From Parapristionchus giblindavisi (taxonomy: Eukaryota; Nematoda; Chromadorea; Rhabditida; Diplogasteridae), in the NCBI GenBank assembly GCA_943737045.1, contig CALSFV010000210.1:1799001-1863000 (forward strand): a stretch of DNA of 64,000 bases, read 5' to 3'. Every line of letters starts with the position of its first letter. The stretch's first letter is position 1. The notes under the pieces were generated by a model. It did no database searches and had not been told where the DNA came from. It worked only from the letters and a program-made list of their open reading frames with translations. Position numbers and translations under genes: made by a program. Below are positions 34,422-47,488 of this stretch, piece after piece.

Positions 34422-34540
34422 TGCTTACAACACCCAGGATTCCCAAGCCGTCTCCGATCCAAGTACTAACTGGGCCCACCGTTGCTTAACTTGGCAGATC
34501 GGACGGTATGCCGTGTTCTCAACGAGGTATGGTCGTAAGC
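34422..34540 (-). rRNA. 5S: 5S rRNA, copy 23, variant
   Basis: Plus-strand T at 34507 replaces G, changing the conserved CATCCCGTCCG to CATACCGTCCG. Possibly a non-functional copy. Confidence 0.92.
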
Positions 34541-34775
34541 GAGAGAGGGTGTGTGCGAGGATGGGGACTATTCGCCACTCGCCACGAGTAAACGTACATC
34601 TAGATTGAGAAAGAAAAGAGGAAAAGAAAAATGAACTTTGATCTTTGATCTTTGATCCTTATCCCATTCACCAGATCGGGTAGATCTGCAATTTCTCTCT
34701 TTCTTCTGTCTGAGAAACGGAATTAGAAAATAAATTATAAACATGTACTGTCAATGTTTGCCTTTCCAATGTTTT

Positions 34776-34899
34776 ATCCCGCTCTTCCGAGGGGATTCCA
34801 AAAAATGAGTACTACTCATAGTTTGATCCTCTGCACGGAAATCTTTAGTAAAAGGCGAAAGATTTTCTCGGATAATTGCAGAGGATCCAGAGATAGTAT
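34776..34899 (-). ncRNA. U5: U5 snRNA, copy 23
   Basis: Full-length. The unit is mosaic: GGGTGTG flank at 5S but CCTATTTGG flank at U5. Confidence 0.94.
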
Positions 34900-35393
34900 T
34901 GTCTACTGACAGATGTAGCCTATTTGGTTTCGCGGCCAATCTCTGCCGGGTTTGGTTGCCGGTCTTCTCTTCATCTCTAATCAATCAATTATATCTGTAG
35001 GTGTCATAGTGATCTGACAAGAAGTGATTATATATTCAATTTCAATTTCGCTCTCATTTACAACAAAAAGAAAGGATATCACGCGAGTTTATCTCTGTGT
35101 TTTTGTCACTCCGAGAATCCGATCCAATCAATAAACTGATGGTGTGTGCATGTATTGATTGATCAACACACTAATTACTGTAACAACACACATAGACCCC
35201 CACATGTCAGTACTGTATTTGAGTTATAACGCACAGATAATGCCATGAAAAGGTGTCTAACTCTGTTATTTCTTCATCATGCCTTAGATATTTCTTGTTT
35301 AGCTTCAAAAGTAGCACAAACAGCAACAATTTATATTGATAAGGCGTAAAAAATCGGCAAAATGTCTAAAACATTTTGTAAAAATCGCAAAAG

Positions 35394-35512
35394 TGCTTAC
35401 AACACCCAGGATTCCCAAGCCGTCTCCGATCCAAGTACTAACTGGGCCCACCGTTGCTTAACTTGGCAGATCGGACGGGATGCCGTGTTCTCAACGAGGT
35501 ATGGTCGTAAGC
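35394..35512 (-). rRNA. 5S: 5S rRNA, copy 24
   Basis: GGGTGTG flank; 972 from copy 23. Confidence 0.97.
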
Positions 35513-35747
35513 GAGAGAGGGTGTGTGCGAGGATGGGGACTATTCGCCACTCGCCACGAGTAAACGTACATCTAGATTGAGAAAGAAAAGAGGAAAAGAA
35601 AAATGAACTTTGATCTTTGATCTTTGATCCTTATCCCATTCACCAGATCGGGTAGATCTGCAATTTCTCTCTTTCTTCTGTCTGAGAAACGGAATTAGAA
35701 AATAAATTATAAACATGTACTGTCAATGTTTGCCTTTCCAATGTTTT

Positions 35748-35871
35748 ATCCCGCTCTTCCGAGGGGATTCCAAAAAATGAGTACTACTCATAGTTTGATC
35801 CTCTGCACGGAAATCTTTAGTAAAAGGCGAAAGATTTTCTCGGATAATTGCAGAGGATCCAGAGATAGTAT
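35748..35871 (-). ncRNA. U5: U5 snRNA, copy 24
   Basis: Full-length; CCCATTTGG flank. Confidence 0.94.
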
Positions 35872-36361
35872 TGTCTACTGACAGATGTAGCCCATTTGGT
35901 TTCGCGGCCAATCTCTGCCGGGTTTGGTTGCCGGTCTTCTCCTCATCTCTAATCAATCAATTGTATCTGTAGGTGTCATAGTGATCTGACAAGAAGTGAT
36001 TATATATTCAATTTCAATTTCGCTCTCATTTACAACAAAAGAAAGGATATCACGCGAGTTTATCTCTGTGTTTTTGTCACTCCGAGAATCCGATCCAATC
36101 AACAAACTGATGGTGTGTGCATGTATTGATTGATCAACACACTAATTACTGTAACAACACACATGACCCACATGTCAGTACTGTATTTGAGTTATAACGC
36201 ACAGATAATGCCATAAAAAGTGTCTAACTCTGTTATTTCTTCATCATGCCTTAGATATTTCTTGTTTAGCTTCAAAAGTAGCACAAACAGCAACAATTTA
36301 TATTGATAAGGCGTAAAAAATCGGCAAAAATGTCTAAAACATTTTGTAAAAATCGCAAAAG

Positions 36362-36480
36362 TGCTTACAACACCCAGGATTCCCAAGCCGTCTCCGATCC
36401 AAGTACTAACTGGGCCCACCGTTGCTTAACTTGGCAGATCGGACGGGATGCCGTGTTCTCAACGAGGTATGGTCGTAAGC
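36362..36480 (-). rRNA. 5S: 5S rRNA, copy 25
   Basis: GGGAGTG flank at the gene but CCCATTTGG at U5: mosaic unit. Confidence 0.97.
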
Positions 36481-36716
36481 GAGAGAGGGAGTGTGCGAGG
36501 ATGGGGACTATTCGCCACTCGCCACGAGTAAACGTACATCTAGATTGAGAAAGAAAAAGAGGAAAAGAAAAATGAACTTTGATCTTTGATCTTTGATCCT
36601 TATCCCATTCACCAGATCGGGTAGATCTGCAATTTCTCTCTTTCTTCTGTCTGAGAAACGGAATTAGAAAATAAATTATAAACATGTACTGTCAATGTTT
36701 GCCTTTCCAATGTTTT

Positions 36717-36840
36717 ATCCCGCTCTTCCGAGGGGATTCCAAAAAATGAGTACTACTCATAGTTTGATCCTCTGCACGGAAATCTTTAGTAAAAGGCGAA
36801 AGATTTTCTCGGATAATTGCAGAGGATCCAGAGATAGTAT
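36717..36840 (-). ncRNA. U5: U5 snRNA, copy 25
   Basis: Full-length; CCCATTTGG flank. Confidence 0.94.
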
Positions 36841-37330
36841 TGTCTACTGACAGATGTAGCCCATTTGGTTTCGCGGCCAATCTCTGCCGGGTTTGGTTGC
36901 CGGTCTTCTCCTCATCTCTAATCAATCAATTGTATCTGTAGGTGTCATAGTGATCTGACAAGAAGTGATTATATATTCAATTTCAATTTCGCTCTCATTT
37001 ACAACAAAAGAAAGGATATCACGCGAGTTTATCTCTGTGTTTTTGTCACTCCGAGAATCCGATCCAATCAACAAACTGATGGTGTGTGCATGTATTGATT
37101 GATCAACACACTAATTACTGTAACAACACACATGACCCACATGTCAGTACTGTATTTGAGTTATAACGCACAGATAATGCCATAAAAAGTGTCTAACTCT
37201 GTTATTTCTTCATCATGCCTTAGATATTTCTTGTTTAGCTTCAAAAGTAGCACAAACAGCAACAATTTATATTGATAAGGCGTAAAAAATCGGCAAAAAT
37301 GTCTAAAACATTTTGTAAAAATCGCAAAAG

Positions 37331-37449
37331 TGCTTACAACACCCAGGATTCCCAAGCCGTCTCCGATCCAAGTACTAACTGGGCCCACCGTTGCTTAACT
37401 TGGCAGATCGGACGGGATGCCGTGTTCTCAACGAGGTATGGTCGTAAGC
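37331..37449 (-). rRNA. 5S: 5S rRNA, copy 26
   Basis: 969 from copy 25. Confidence 0.97.
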
Positions 37450-37685
37450 GAGAGAGGGAGTGTGCGAGGATGGGGACTATTCGCCACTCGCCACGAGTAA
37501 ACGTACATCTAGATTGAGAAAGAAAAAGAGGAAAAGAAAAATGAACTTTGATCTTTGATCTTTGATCCTTATCCCATTCACCAGATCTGGTAGATCTGCA
37601 ATTTCTCTCTTTCTTCTGTCTGAGAAACGGAAATAGAAAATAAATTATAAACATGTACTGTCAATGTTTGCCTTTCCAATGTTTT

Positions 37686-37809
37686 ATCCCGCTCTTCCGA
37701 GGGGATTCCAAAAAATGAGTACTACTCATAGTTTGATCCTCTGCACGGAAATCTTTAGTAAAAGGCGAAAGATTTTCTCGGATAATTGCAGAGGATCCAG
37801 AGATAGTAT
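37686..37809 (-). ncRNA. U5: U5 snRNA, copy 26
   Basis: Full-length. Confidence 0.94.
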
Positions 37810-38300
37810 TGTCTACTGACAGATGTAGCCTATTTGGTTTCGCGGCCAATCTCTGCCGGGTTTGGTTGCCGGTCTTCTCTTCATCTCTAATCAATCAATT
37901 ATATCTGTAGGTGTCATAGTGATCTGACAAGAAGTGATTATATATTCAATTTCAATTTCGCTCTCATTTACAACAAAAAGAAAGGATATCACGCGAGTTT
38001 ATCTCTGTGTTTTTGTCACTCCGAGAATCCGATCCAATCAATAAACTGATGGTGTGTGCATGTATTGATTGATCAACACACTAATTACTGTAACAACACA
38101 CATGACCCACATGTCAGTACTGTATTTGAGTTATAACGCACAGATAATGCCATGAAAAGGTGTCTAACTCTGTTATTTCTTCATCATGCCTTAGATATTT
38201 CTTGTTTAGCTTCAAAAGTAGCACAAACAGCAACAATTTATATTGATAAGGCGTAAAAAATCGGCAAAATGTCTAAAACATTTTGTAAAAATCGCAAAAG

Positions 38301-38419
38301 TGCTTACAACACCCAGGATTCCCAAGCCGTCTCCGATCCAAGTACTAACTGGGCCCACCGTTGCTTAACTTGGCAGATCGGACGGGATGCCGTGTTCTCA
38401 ACGAGGTATGGTCGTAAGC
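38301..38419 (-). rRNA. 5S: 5S rRNA, copy 27
   Basis: 970 from copy 26. Confidence 0.97.
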
Positions 38420-38655
38420 GAGAGAGGGAGTGTGCGAGGATGGGGACTATTCGCCACTCGCCACGAGTAAACGTACATCTAGATTGAGAAAGAAAAAGAG
38501 GAAAAGAAAAATGAACTTTGATCTTTGATCTTTGATCCTTATCCCATTCACCAGATCTGGTAGATCTGCAATTTCTCTCTTTCTTCTGTCTGAGAAACGG
38601 AAATAGAAAATAAATTATAAACATGTACTGTCAATGTTTGCCTTTCCAATGTTTT

Positions 38656-38779
38656 ATCCCGCTCTTCCGAGGGGATTCCAAAAAATGAGTACTACTCATA
38701 GTTTGATCCTCTGCACGGAAATCTTTAGTAAAAGGCGAAAGATTTTCTCGGATAATTGCAGAGGATCCAGAGATAGTAT
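38656..38779 (-). ncRNA. U5: U5 snRNA, copy 27
   Basis: Full-length; upstream flank AGATGCAGCC, shared only with copy 30. Confidence 0.94.
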
Positions 38780-39268
38780 TGTCTACTGACAGATGCAGCC
38801 TATTTGGTTTCGCGGCCAATCTCTGCCGGGTTTGGTTGCCGGTCTTCTCTTCATCTCTAATCAATCAATTATATCTGTAGGTGTCATAGTGATCTGACAA
38901 GAAGTGATTATATATTCAATTTCAATTTCGCTCTCATTTACAACAAAAGAAAGGATATCACGCGAGTTTATCTCTGTGTTTTTGTCACTCCGAGAATCCG
39001 ATCCAATCAACAAACTGATGGTGTGTGCATGTATTGATTGATCAACACACTAATTACTGTAACAACACACATGACCCACATGTCAGTACTGTATTTGAGT
39101 TATAACGCACAGATAATGCCATAAAAAGTGTCTAACTCTGTTATTTCTTCATCATGCCTTAGATATTTCTTGTTTAGCTTCAAAAGTAGCACAAACAGCA
39201 ACAATTTATATTGATAAGGCGTAAAAAATCGGCAAAATGTCTAAAACATTTTGTAAAAATCGCAAAAG

Positions 39269-39387
39269 TGCTTACAACACCCAGGATTCCCAAGCCGTCT
39301 CCGATCCAAGTACTAACTGGGCCCACCGTTGCTTAACTTGGCAGATCGGACGGGATGCCGTGTTCTCAACGAGGTATGGTCGTAAGC
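39269..39387 (-). rRNA. 5S: 5S rRNA, copy 28
   Basis: GGGTGTG flank. Confidence 0.97.
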
Positions 39388-39622
39388 GAGAGAGGGTGTG
39401 TGCGAGGATGGGGACTATTCGCCACTCGCCACGAGTAAACGTACATCTAGATTGAGAAAGAAAAGAGGAAAAGAAAAATGAACTTTGATCTTTGATCTTT
39501 GATCCTTATCCCATTCACCAGATCGGGTAGATCTGCAATTTCTCTCTTTCTTCTGTCTGAGAAACGGAATTAGAAAATAAATTATAAACATGTACTGTCA
39601 ATGTTTGCCTTTCCAATGTTTT

Positions 39623-39746
39623 ATCCCGCTCTTCCGAGGGGATTCCAAAAAATGAGTACTACTCATAGTTTGATCCTCTGCACGGAAATCTTTAGTAAAA
39701 GGCGAAAGATTTTCTCGGATAATTGCAGAGGATCCAGAGATAGTAT
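39623..39746 (-). ncRNA. U5: U5 snRNA, copy 28
   Basis: Full-length; CCCATTTGG flank. Confidence 0.94.
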
Positions 39747-40236
39747 TGTCTACTGACAGATGTAGCCCATTTGGTTTCGCGGCCAATCTCTGCCGGGTTT
39801 GGTTGCCGGTCTTCTCCTCATCTCTAATCAATCAATTGTATCTGTAGGTGTCATAGTGATCTGACAAGAAGTGATTATATATTCAATTTCAATTTCGCTC
39901 TCATTTACAACAAAAGAAAGGATATCACGCGAGTTTATCTCTGTGTTTTTGTCACTCCGAGAATCCGATCCAATCAACAAACTGATGGTGTGTGCATGTA
40001 TTGATTGATCAACACACTAATTACTGTAACAACACACATGACCCACATGTCAGTACTGTATTTGAGTTATAACGCACAGATAATGCCATAAAAAGTGTCT
40101 AACTCTGTTATTTCTTCATCATGCCTTAGATATTTCTTGTTTAGCTTCAAAAGTAGCACAAACAGCAACAATTTATATTGATAAGGCGTAAAAAATCGGC
40201 AAAAATGTCTAAAACATTTTGTAAAAATCGCAAAAG

Positions 40237-40355
40237 TGCTTACAACACCCAGGATTCCCAAGCCGTCTCCGATCCAAGTACTAACTGGGCCCACCGTTGC
40301 TTAACTTGGCAGATCGGACGGGATGCCGTGTTCTCAACGAGGTATGGTCGTAAGC
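40237..40355 (-). rRNA. 5S: 5S rRNA, copy 29
   Basis: 968 from copy 28. Confidence 0.97.
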
Positions 40356-40591
40356 GAGAGAGGGAGTGTGCGAGGATGGGGACTATTCGCCACTCGCCAC
40401 GAGTAAACGTACATCTAGATTGAGAAAGAAAAAGAGGAAAAGAAAAATGAACTTTGATCTTTGATCTTTGATCCTTATCCCATTCACCAGATCTGGTAGA
40501 TCTGCAATTTCTCTCTTTCTTCTGTCTGAGAAACGGAAATAGAAAATAAATTATAAACATGTACTGTCAATGTTTGCCTTTCCAATGTTTT

Positions 40592-40715
40592 ATCCCGCTC
40601 TTCCGAGGGGATTCCAAAAAATGAGTACTACTCATAGTTTGATCCTCTGCACGGAAATCTTTAGTAAAAGGCGAAAGATTTTCTCGGATAATTGCAGAGG
40701 ATCCAGAGATAGTAT
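40592..40715 (-). ncRNA. U5: U5 snRNA, copy 29
   Basis: Full-length. Confidence 0.94.
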
Positions 40716-41206
40716 TGTCTACTGACAGATGTAGCCTATTTGGTTTCGCGGCCAATCTCTGCCGGGTTTGGTTGCCGGTCTTCTCTTCATCTCTAATCAA
40801 TCAATTATATCTGTAGGTGTCATAGTGATCTGACAAGAAGTGATTATATATTCAATTTCAATTTCGCTCTCATTTACAACAAAAAGAAAGGATATCACGC
40901 GAGTTTATCTCTGTGTTTTTGTCACTCCGAGAATCCGATCCAATCAATAAACTGATGGTGTGTGCATGTATTGATTGATCAACACACTAATTACTGTAAC
41001 AACACACATGACCCACATGTCAGTACTGTATTTGAGTTATAACGCACAGATAATGCCATGAAAAGGTGTCTAACTCTGTTATTTCTTCATCATGCCTTAG
41101 ATATTTCTTGTTTAGCTTCAAAAGTAGCACAAACAGCAACAATTTATATTGATAAGGCGTAAAAAATCGGCAAAATGTCTAAAACATTTTGTAAAAATCG
41201 CAAAAG

Positions 41207-41325
41207 TGCTTACAACACCCAGGATTCCCAAGCCGTCTCCGATCCAAGTACTAACTGGGCCCACCGTTGCTTAACTTGGCAGATCGGACGGGATGCCGTG
41301 TTCTCAACGAGGTATGGTCGTAAGC
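41207..41325 (-). rRNA. 5S: 5S rRNA, copy 30
   Basis: 2906 from copy 27, which it resembles (three-unit period). Confidence 0.97.
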
Positions 41326-41561
41326 GAGAGAGGGAGTGTGCGAGGATGGGGACTATTCGCCACTCGCCACGAGTAAACGTACATCTAGATTGAGAAAGAA
41401 AAAGAGGAAAAGAAAAATGAACTTTGATCTTTGATCTTTGATCCTTATCCCATTCACCAGATCTGGTAGATCTGCAATTTCTCTCTTTCTTCTGTCTGAG
41501 AAACGGAAATAGAAAATAAATTATAAACATGTACTGTCAATGTTTGCCTTTCCAATGTTTT

Positions 41562-41685
41562 ATCCCGCTCTTCCGAGGGGATTCCAAAAAATGAGTACTA
41601 CTCATAGTTTGATCCTCTGCACGGAAATCTTTAGTAAAAGGCGAAAGATTTTCTCGGATAATTGCAGAGGATCCAGAGATAGTAT
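41562..41685 (-). ncRNA. U5: U5 snRNA, copy 30
   Basis: Full-length; AGATGCAGCC flank. Confidence 0.94.
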
Positions 41686-42174
41686 TGTCTACTGACAGAT
41701 GCAGCCTATTTGGTTTCGCGGCCAATCTCTGCCGGGTTTGGTTGCCGGTCTTCTCTTCATCTCTAATCAATCAATTATATCTGTAGGTGTCATAGTGATC
41801 TGACAAGAAGTGATTATATATTCAATTTCAATTTCGCTCTCATTTACAACAAAAGAAAGGATATCACGCGAGTTTATCTCTGTGTTTTTGTCACTCCGAG
41901 AATCCGATCCAATCAACAAACTGATGGTGTGTGCATGTATTGATTGATCAACACACTAATTACTGTAACAACACACATGACCCACATGTCAGTACTGTAT
42001 TTGAGTTATAACGCACAGATAATGCCATAAAAAGTGTCTAACTCTGTTATTTCTTCATCATGCCTTAGATATTTCTTGTTTAGCTTCAAAAGTAGCACAA
42101 ACAGCAACAATTTATATTGATAAGGCGTAAAAAATCGGCAAAATGTCTAAAACATTTTGTAAAAATCGCAAAAG

Positions 42175-42293
42175 TGCTTACAACACCCAGGATTCCCAAG
42201 CCGTCTCCGATCCAAGTACTAACTGGGCCCACCGTTGCTTAACTTGGCAGATCGGACGGGATGCCGTGTTCTCAACGAGGTATGGTCGTAAGC
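42175..42293 (-). rRNA. 5S: 5S rRNA, copy 31
   Basis: First of seven successive GGGTGTG units (31-37). Confidence 0.97.
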
Positions 42294-42528
42294 GAGAGAG
42301 GGTGTGTGCGAGGATGGGGACTATTCGCCACTCGCCACGAGTAAACGTACATCTAGATTGAGAAAGAAAAGAGGAAAAGAAAAATGAACTTTGATCTTTG
42401 ATCTTTGATCCTTATCCCATTCACCAGATCGGGTAGATCTGCAATTTCTCTCTTTCTTCTGTCTGAGAAACGGAATTAGAAAATAAATTATAAACATGTA
42501 CTGTCAATGTTTGCCTTTCCAATGTTTT

Positions 42529-42652
42529 ATCCCGCTCTTCCGAGGGGATTCCAAAAAATGAGTACTACTCATAGTTTGATCCTCTGCACGGAAATCTTTA
42601 GTAAAAGGCGAAAGATTTTCTCGGATAATTGCAGAGGATCCAGAGATAGTAT
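42529..42652 (-). ncRNA. U5: U5 snRNA, copy 31
   Basis: Full-length; CCCATTTGG flank. Confidence 0.94.
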
Positions 42653-43141
42653 TGTCTACTGACAGATGTAGCCCATTTGGTTTCGCGGCCAATCTCTGCC
42701 GGGTTTGGTTGCCGGTCTTCTCCTCATCTCTAATCAATCAATTGTATCTGTAGGTGTCATAGTGATCTGACAAGAAGTGATTATATATTCAATTTCAATT
42801 TCGCTCTCATTTACAACAAAAGAAAGGATATCACGCGAGTTTATCTCTGTGTTTTTGTCACTCCGAGAATCCGATCCAATCAACAAACTGATGGTGTGTG
42901 CATGTATTGATTGATCAACACACTAATTACTGTAACAACACACATGACCCACATGTCAGTACTGTATTTGAGTTATAACGCACAGATAATGCCATAAAAA
43001 GTGTCTAACTCTGTTATTTCTTCATCATGCCTTAGATATTTCTTGTTTAGCTTCAAAAGTAGCACAAACAGCAACAATTTATATTGATAAGGCGTAAAAA
43101 ATCGGCAAAATGTCTAAAACATTTTGTAAAAATCGCAAAAG

Positions 43142-43260
43142 TGCTTACAACACCCAGGATTCCCAAGCCGTCTCCGGTCCAAGTACTAACTGGGCCCACC
43201 GTTGCTTAACTTGGCAGATCGGACGGGATGCCGTGTTCTCAACGAGGTATGGTCGTAAGC
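43142..43260 (-). rRNA. 5S: 5S rRNA, copy 32, variant
   Basis: Plus-strand G at 43177 replaces A, changing GGATCGGAGACGG to GGACCGGAGACGG in the box C region. Confidence 0.92.
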
Positions 43261-43495
43261 GAGAGAGGGTGTGTGCGAGGATGGGGACTATTCGCCACTC
43301 GCCACGAGTAAACGTACATCTAGATTGAGAAAGAAAAGAGGAAAAGAAAAATGAACTTTGATCTTTGATCTTTGATCCTTATCCCATTCACCAGATCGGG
43401 TAGATCTGCAATTTCTCTCTTTCTTCTGTCTGAGAAACGGAATTAGAAAATAAATTATAAACATGTACTGTCAATGTTTGCCTTTCCAATGTTTT

Positions 43496-43619
43496 ATCCC
43501 GCTCTTCCGAGGGGATTCCAAAAAATGAGTACTACTCATAGTTTGATCCTCTGCACGGAAATCTTTAGTAAAAGGCGAAAGATTTTCTCGGATAATTGCA
43601 GAGGATCCAGAGATAGTAT
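43496..43619 (-). ncRNA. U5: U5 snRNA, copy 32
   Basis: Full-length; CCCATTTGG flank. Confidence 0.94.
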
Positions 43620-44108
43620 TGTCTACTGACAGATGTAGCCCATTTGGTTTCGCGGCCAATCTCTGCCGGGTTTGGTTGCCGGTCTTCTCCTCATCTCTAA
43701 TCAATCAATTGTATCTGTAGGTGTCATAGTGATCTGACAAGAAGTGATTATATATTCAATTTCAATTTCGCTCTCATTTACAACAAAAGAAAGGATATCA
43801 CGCGAGTTTATCTCTGTGTTTTTGTCACTCCGAGAATCCGATCCAATCAACAAACTGATGGTGTGTGCATGTATTGATTGATCAACACACTAATTACTGT
43901 AACAACACACATGACCCACATGTCAGTACTGTATTTGAGTTATAACGCACAGATAATGCCATAAAAAGTGTCTAACTCTGTTATTTCTTCATCATGCCTT
44001 AGATATTTCTTGTTTAGCTTCAAAAGTAGCACAAACAGCAACAATTTATATTGATAAGGCGTAAAAAATCGGCAAAATGTCTAAAACATTTTGTAAAAAT
44101 CGCAAAAG

Positions 44109-44227
44109 TGCTTACAACACCCAGGATTCCCAAGCCGTCTCCGATCCAAGTACTAACTGGGCCCACCGTTGCTTAACTTGGCAGATCGGACGGGATGCCG
44201 TGTTCTCAACGAGGTATGGTCGTAAGC
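44109..44227 (-). rRNA. 5S: 5S rRNA, copy 33
   Basis: GGGTGTG flank; unit is mosaic in the spacer towards U5. Confidence 0.97.
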
Positions 44228-44463
44228 GAGAGAGGGTGTGTGCGAGGATGGGGACTATTCGCCACTCGCCACGAGTAAACGTACATCTAGATTGAGAAAG
44301 AAAAAGAGGAAAAGAAAAATGAACTTTGATCTTTGATCTTTGATCCTTATCCCATTCACCAGATCTGGTAGATCTGCAATTTCTCTCTTTCTTCTGTCTG
44401 AGAAACGGAATTAGAAAATAAATTATAAACATGTACTGTCAATGTTTGCCTTTCCAATGTTTT

Positions 44464-44587
44464 ATCCCGCTCTTCCGAGGGGATTCCAAAAAATGAGTAC
44501 TACTCATAGTTTGATCCTCTGCACGGAAATCTTTAGTAAAAGGCGAAAGATTTTCTCGGATAATTGCAGAGGATCCAGAGATAGTAT
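44464..44587 (-). ncRNA. U5: U5 snRNA, copy 33
   Basis: Full-length. Confidence 0.94.
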
Positions 44588-45076
44588 TGTCTACTGACAG
44601 ATGTAGCCCATTTGGTTTCGCGGCCAATCTCTGCCGGGTTTGGTTGCCGGTCTTCTCCTCATCTCTAATCAATCAATTGTATCTGTAGGTGTCATAGTGA
44701 TCTGACAAGAAGTGATTATATATTCAATTTCAATTTCGCTCTCATTTACAACAAAAGAAAGGATATCACGCGAGTTTATCTCTGTGTTTTTGTCACTCCG
44801 AGAATCCGATCCAATCAACAAACTGATGGTGTGTGCATGTATTGATTGATCAACACACTAATTACTGTAACAACACACATGACCCACATGTCAGTACTGT
44901 ATTTGAGTTATAACGCACAGATAATGCCATAAAAAGTGTCTAACTCTGTTATTTCTTCATCATGCCTTAGATATTTCTTGTTTAGCTTCAAAAGTAGCAC
45001 AAACAGCAACAATTTATATTGATAAGGCGTAAAAAATCGGCAAAATGTCTAAAACATTTTGTAAAAATCGCAAAAG

Positions 45077-45195
45077 TGCTTACAACACCCAGGATTCCCA
45101 AGCCGTCTCCGATCCAAGTACTAACTGGGCCCACCGTTGCTTAACTTGGCAGATCGGACGGGATGCCGTGTTCTCAACGAGGTATGGTCGTAAGC
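45077..45195 (-). rRNA. 5S: 5S rRNA, copy 34
   Basis: 968 from copy 33. Confidence 0.97.
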
Positions 45196-45430
45196 GAGAG
45201 AGGGTGTGTGCGAGGATGGGGACTATTCGCCACTCGCCACGAGTAAACGTACATCTAGATTGAGAAAGAAAAGAGGAAAAGAAAAATGAACTTTGATCTT
45301 TGATCTTTGATCCTTATCCCATTCACCAGATCGGGTAGATCTGCAATTTCTCTCTTTCTTCTGTCTGAGAAACGGAATTAGAAAATAAATTATAAACATG
45401 TACTGTCAATGTTTGCCTTTCCAATGTTTT

Positions 45431-45554
45431 ATCCCGCTCTTCCGAGGGGATTCCAAAAAATGAGTACTACTCATAGTTTGATCCTCTGCACGGAAATCTT
45501 TAGTAAAAGGCGAAAGATTTTCTCGGATAATTGCAGAGGATCCAGAGATAGTAT
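45431..45554 (-). ncRNA. U5: U5 snRNA, copy 34
   Basis: Full-length. Spacer has a private GAAATTATATC change near 45724. Confidence 0.94.
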
Positions 45555-46043
45555 TGTCTACTGACAGATGTAGCCCATTTGGTTTCGCGGCCAATCTCTG
45601 CCGGGTTTGGTTGCCGGTCTTCTCCTCATCTCTAATCAATCAATTGTATCTGTAGGTGTCATAGTGATCTGACAAGAAGTGATTATATATTCAATTTCAA
45701 TTTCGCTCTCATTTACAACAAAAGAAATTATATCACGCGAGTTTATCTCTGTGTTTTTGTCACTCCGAGAATCCGATCCAATCAACAAACTGATGGTGTG
45801 TGCATGTATTGATTGATCAACACACTAATTACTGTAACAACACACATGACCCACATGTCAGTACTGTATTTGAGTTATAACGCACAGATAATGCCATAAA
45901 AAGTGTCTAACTCTGTTATTTCTTCATCATGCCTTAGATATTTCTTGTTTAGCTTCAAAAGTAGCACAAACAGCAACAATTTATATTGATAAGGCGTAAA
46001 AAATCGGCAAAATGTCTAAAACATTTTGTAAAAATCGCAAAAG

Positions 46044-46162
46044 TGCTTACAACACCCAGGATTCCCAAGCCGTCTCCGATCCAAGTACTAACTGGGCCCA
46101 CCGTTGCTTAACTTGGCAGATCGGACGGGATGCCGTGTTCTCAACGAGGTATGGTCGTAAGC
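46044..46162 (-). rRNA. 5S: 5S rRNA, copy 35
   Basis: 967 from copy 34. Confidence 0.97.
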
Positions 46163-46397
46163 GAGAGAGGGTGTGTGCGAGGATGGGGACTATTCGCCAC
46201 TCGCCACGAGTAAACGTACATCTAGATTGAGAAAGAAAAGAGGAAAAGAAAAATGAACTTTGATCTTTGATCTTTGATCCTTATCCCATTCACCAGATCG
46301 GGTAGATCTGCAATTTCTCTCTTTCTTCTGTCTGAGAAACGGAATTAGAAAATAAATTATAAACATGTACTGTCAATGTTTGCCTTTCCAATGTTTT

Positions 46398-46521
46398 ATC
46401 CCGCTCTTCCGAGGGGATTCCAAAAAATGAGTACTACTCATAGTTTGATCCTCTGCACGGAAATCTTTAGTAAAAGGCGAAAGATTTTCTCGGATAATTG
46501 CAGAGGATCCAGAGATAGTAT
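46398..46521 (-). ncRNA. U5: U5 snRNA, copy 35
   Basis: Full-length. Confidence 0.94.
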
Positions 46522-47010
46522 TGTCTACTGACAGATGTAGCCCATTTGGTTTCGCGGCCAATCTCTGCCGGGTTTGGTTGCCGGTCTTCTCCTCATCTCT
46601 AATCAATCAATTGTATCTGTAGGTGTCATAGTGATCTGACAAGAAGTGATTATATATTCAATTTCAATTTCGCTCTCATTTACAACAAAAGAAAGGATAT
46701 CACGCGAGTTTATCTCTGTGTTTTTGTCACTCCGAGAATCCGATCCAATCAACAAACTGATGGTGTGTGCATGTATTGATTGATCAACACACTAATTACT
46801 GTAACAACACACATGACCCACATGTCAGTACTGTATTTGAGTTATAACGCACAGATAATGCCATAAAAAGTGTCTAACTCTGTTATTTCTTCATCATGCC
46901 TTAGATATTTCTTGTTTAGCTTCAAAAGTAGCACAAACAGCAACAATTTATATTGATAAGGCGTAAAAAATCGGCAAAATGTCTAAAACATTTTGTAAAA
47001 ATCGCAAAAG

Positions 47011-47129
47011 TGCTTACAACACCCAGGATTCCCAAGCCGTCTCCGATCCAAGTACTAACTGGGCCCACCGTTGCTTAACTTGGCAGATCGGACGGGATGC
47101 CGTGTTCTCAACGAGGTATGGTCGTAAGC
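47011..47129 (-). rRNA. 5S: 5S rRNA, copy 36
   Basis: 967 from copy 35. Confidence 0.97.
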
Positions 47130-47364
47130 GAGAGAGGGTGTGTGCGAGGATGGGGACTATTCGCCACTCGCCACGAGTAAACGTACATCTAGATTGAGAA
47201 AGAAAAGAGGAAAAGAAAAATGAACTTTGATCTTTGATCTTTGATCCTTATCCCATTCACCAGATCGGGTAGATCTGCAATTTCTCTCTTTCTTCTGTCT
47301 GAGAAACGGAATTAGAAAATAAATTATAAACATGTACTGTCAATGTTTGCCTTTCCAATGTTTT

Positions 47365-47488
47365 ATCCCGCTCTTCCGAGGGGATTCCAAAAAATGAGTA
47401 CTACTCATAGTTTGATCCTCTGCACGGAAATCTTTAGTAAAAGGCGAAAGATTTTCTCGGATAATTGCAGAGGATCCAGAGATAGTAT
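47365..47488 (-). ncRNA. U5: U5 snRNA, copy 36
   Basis: Full-length. Confidence 0.94.
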
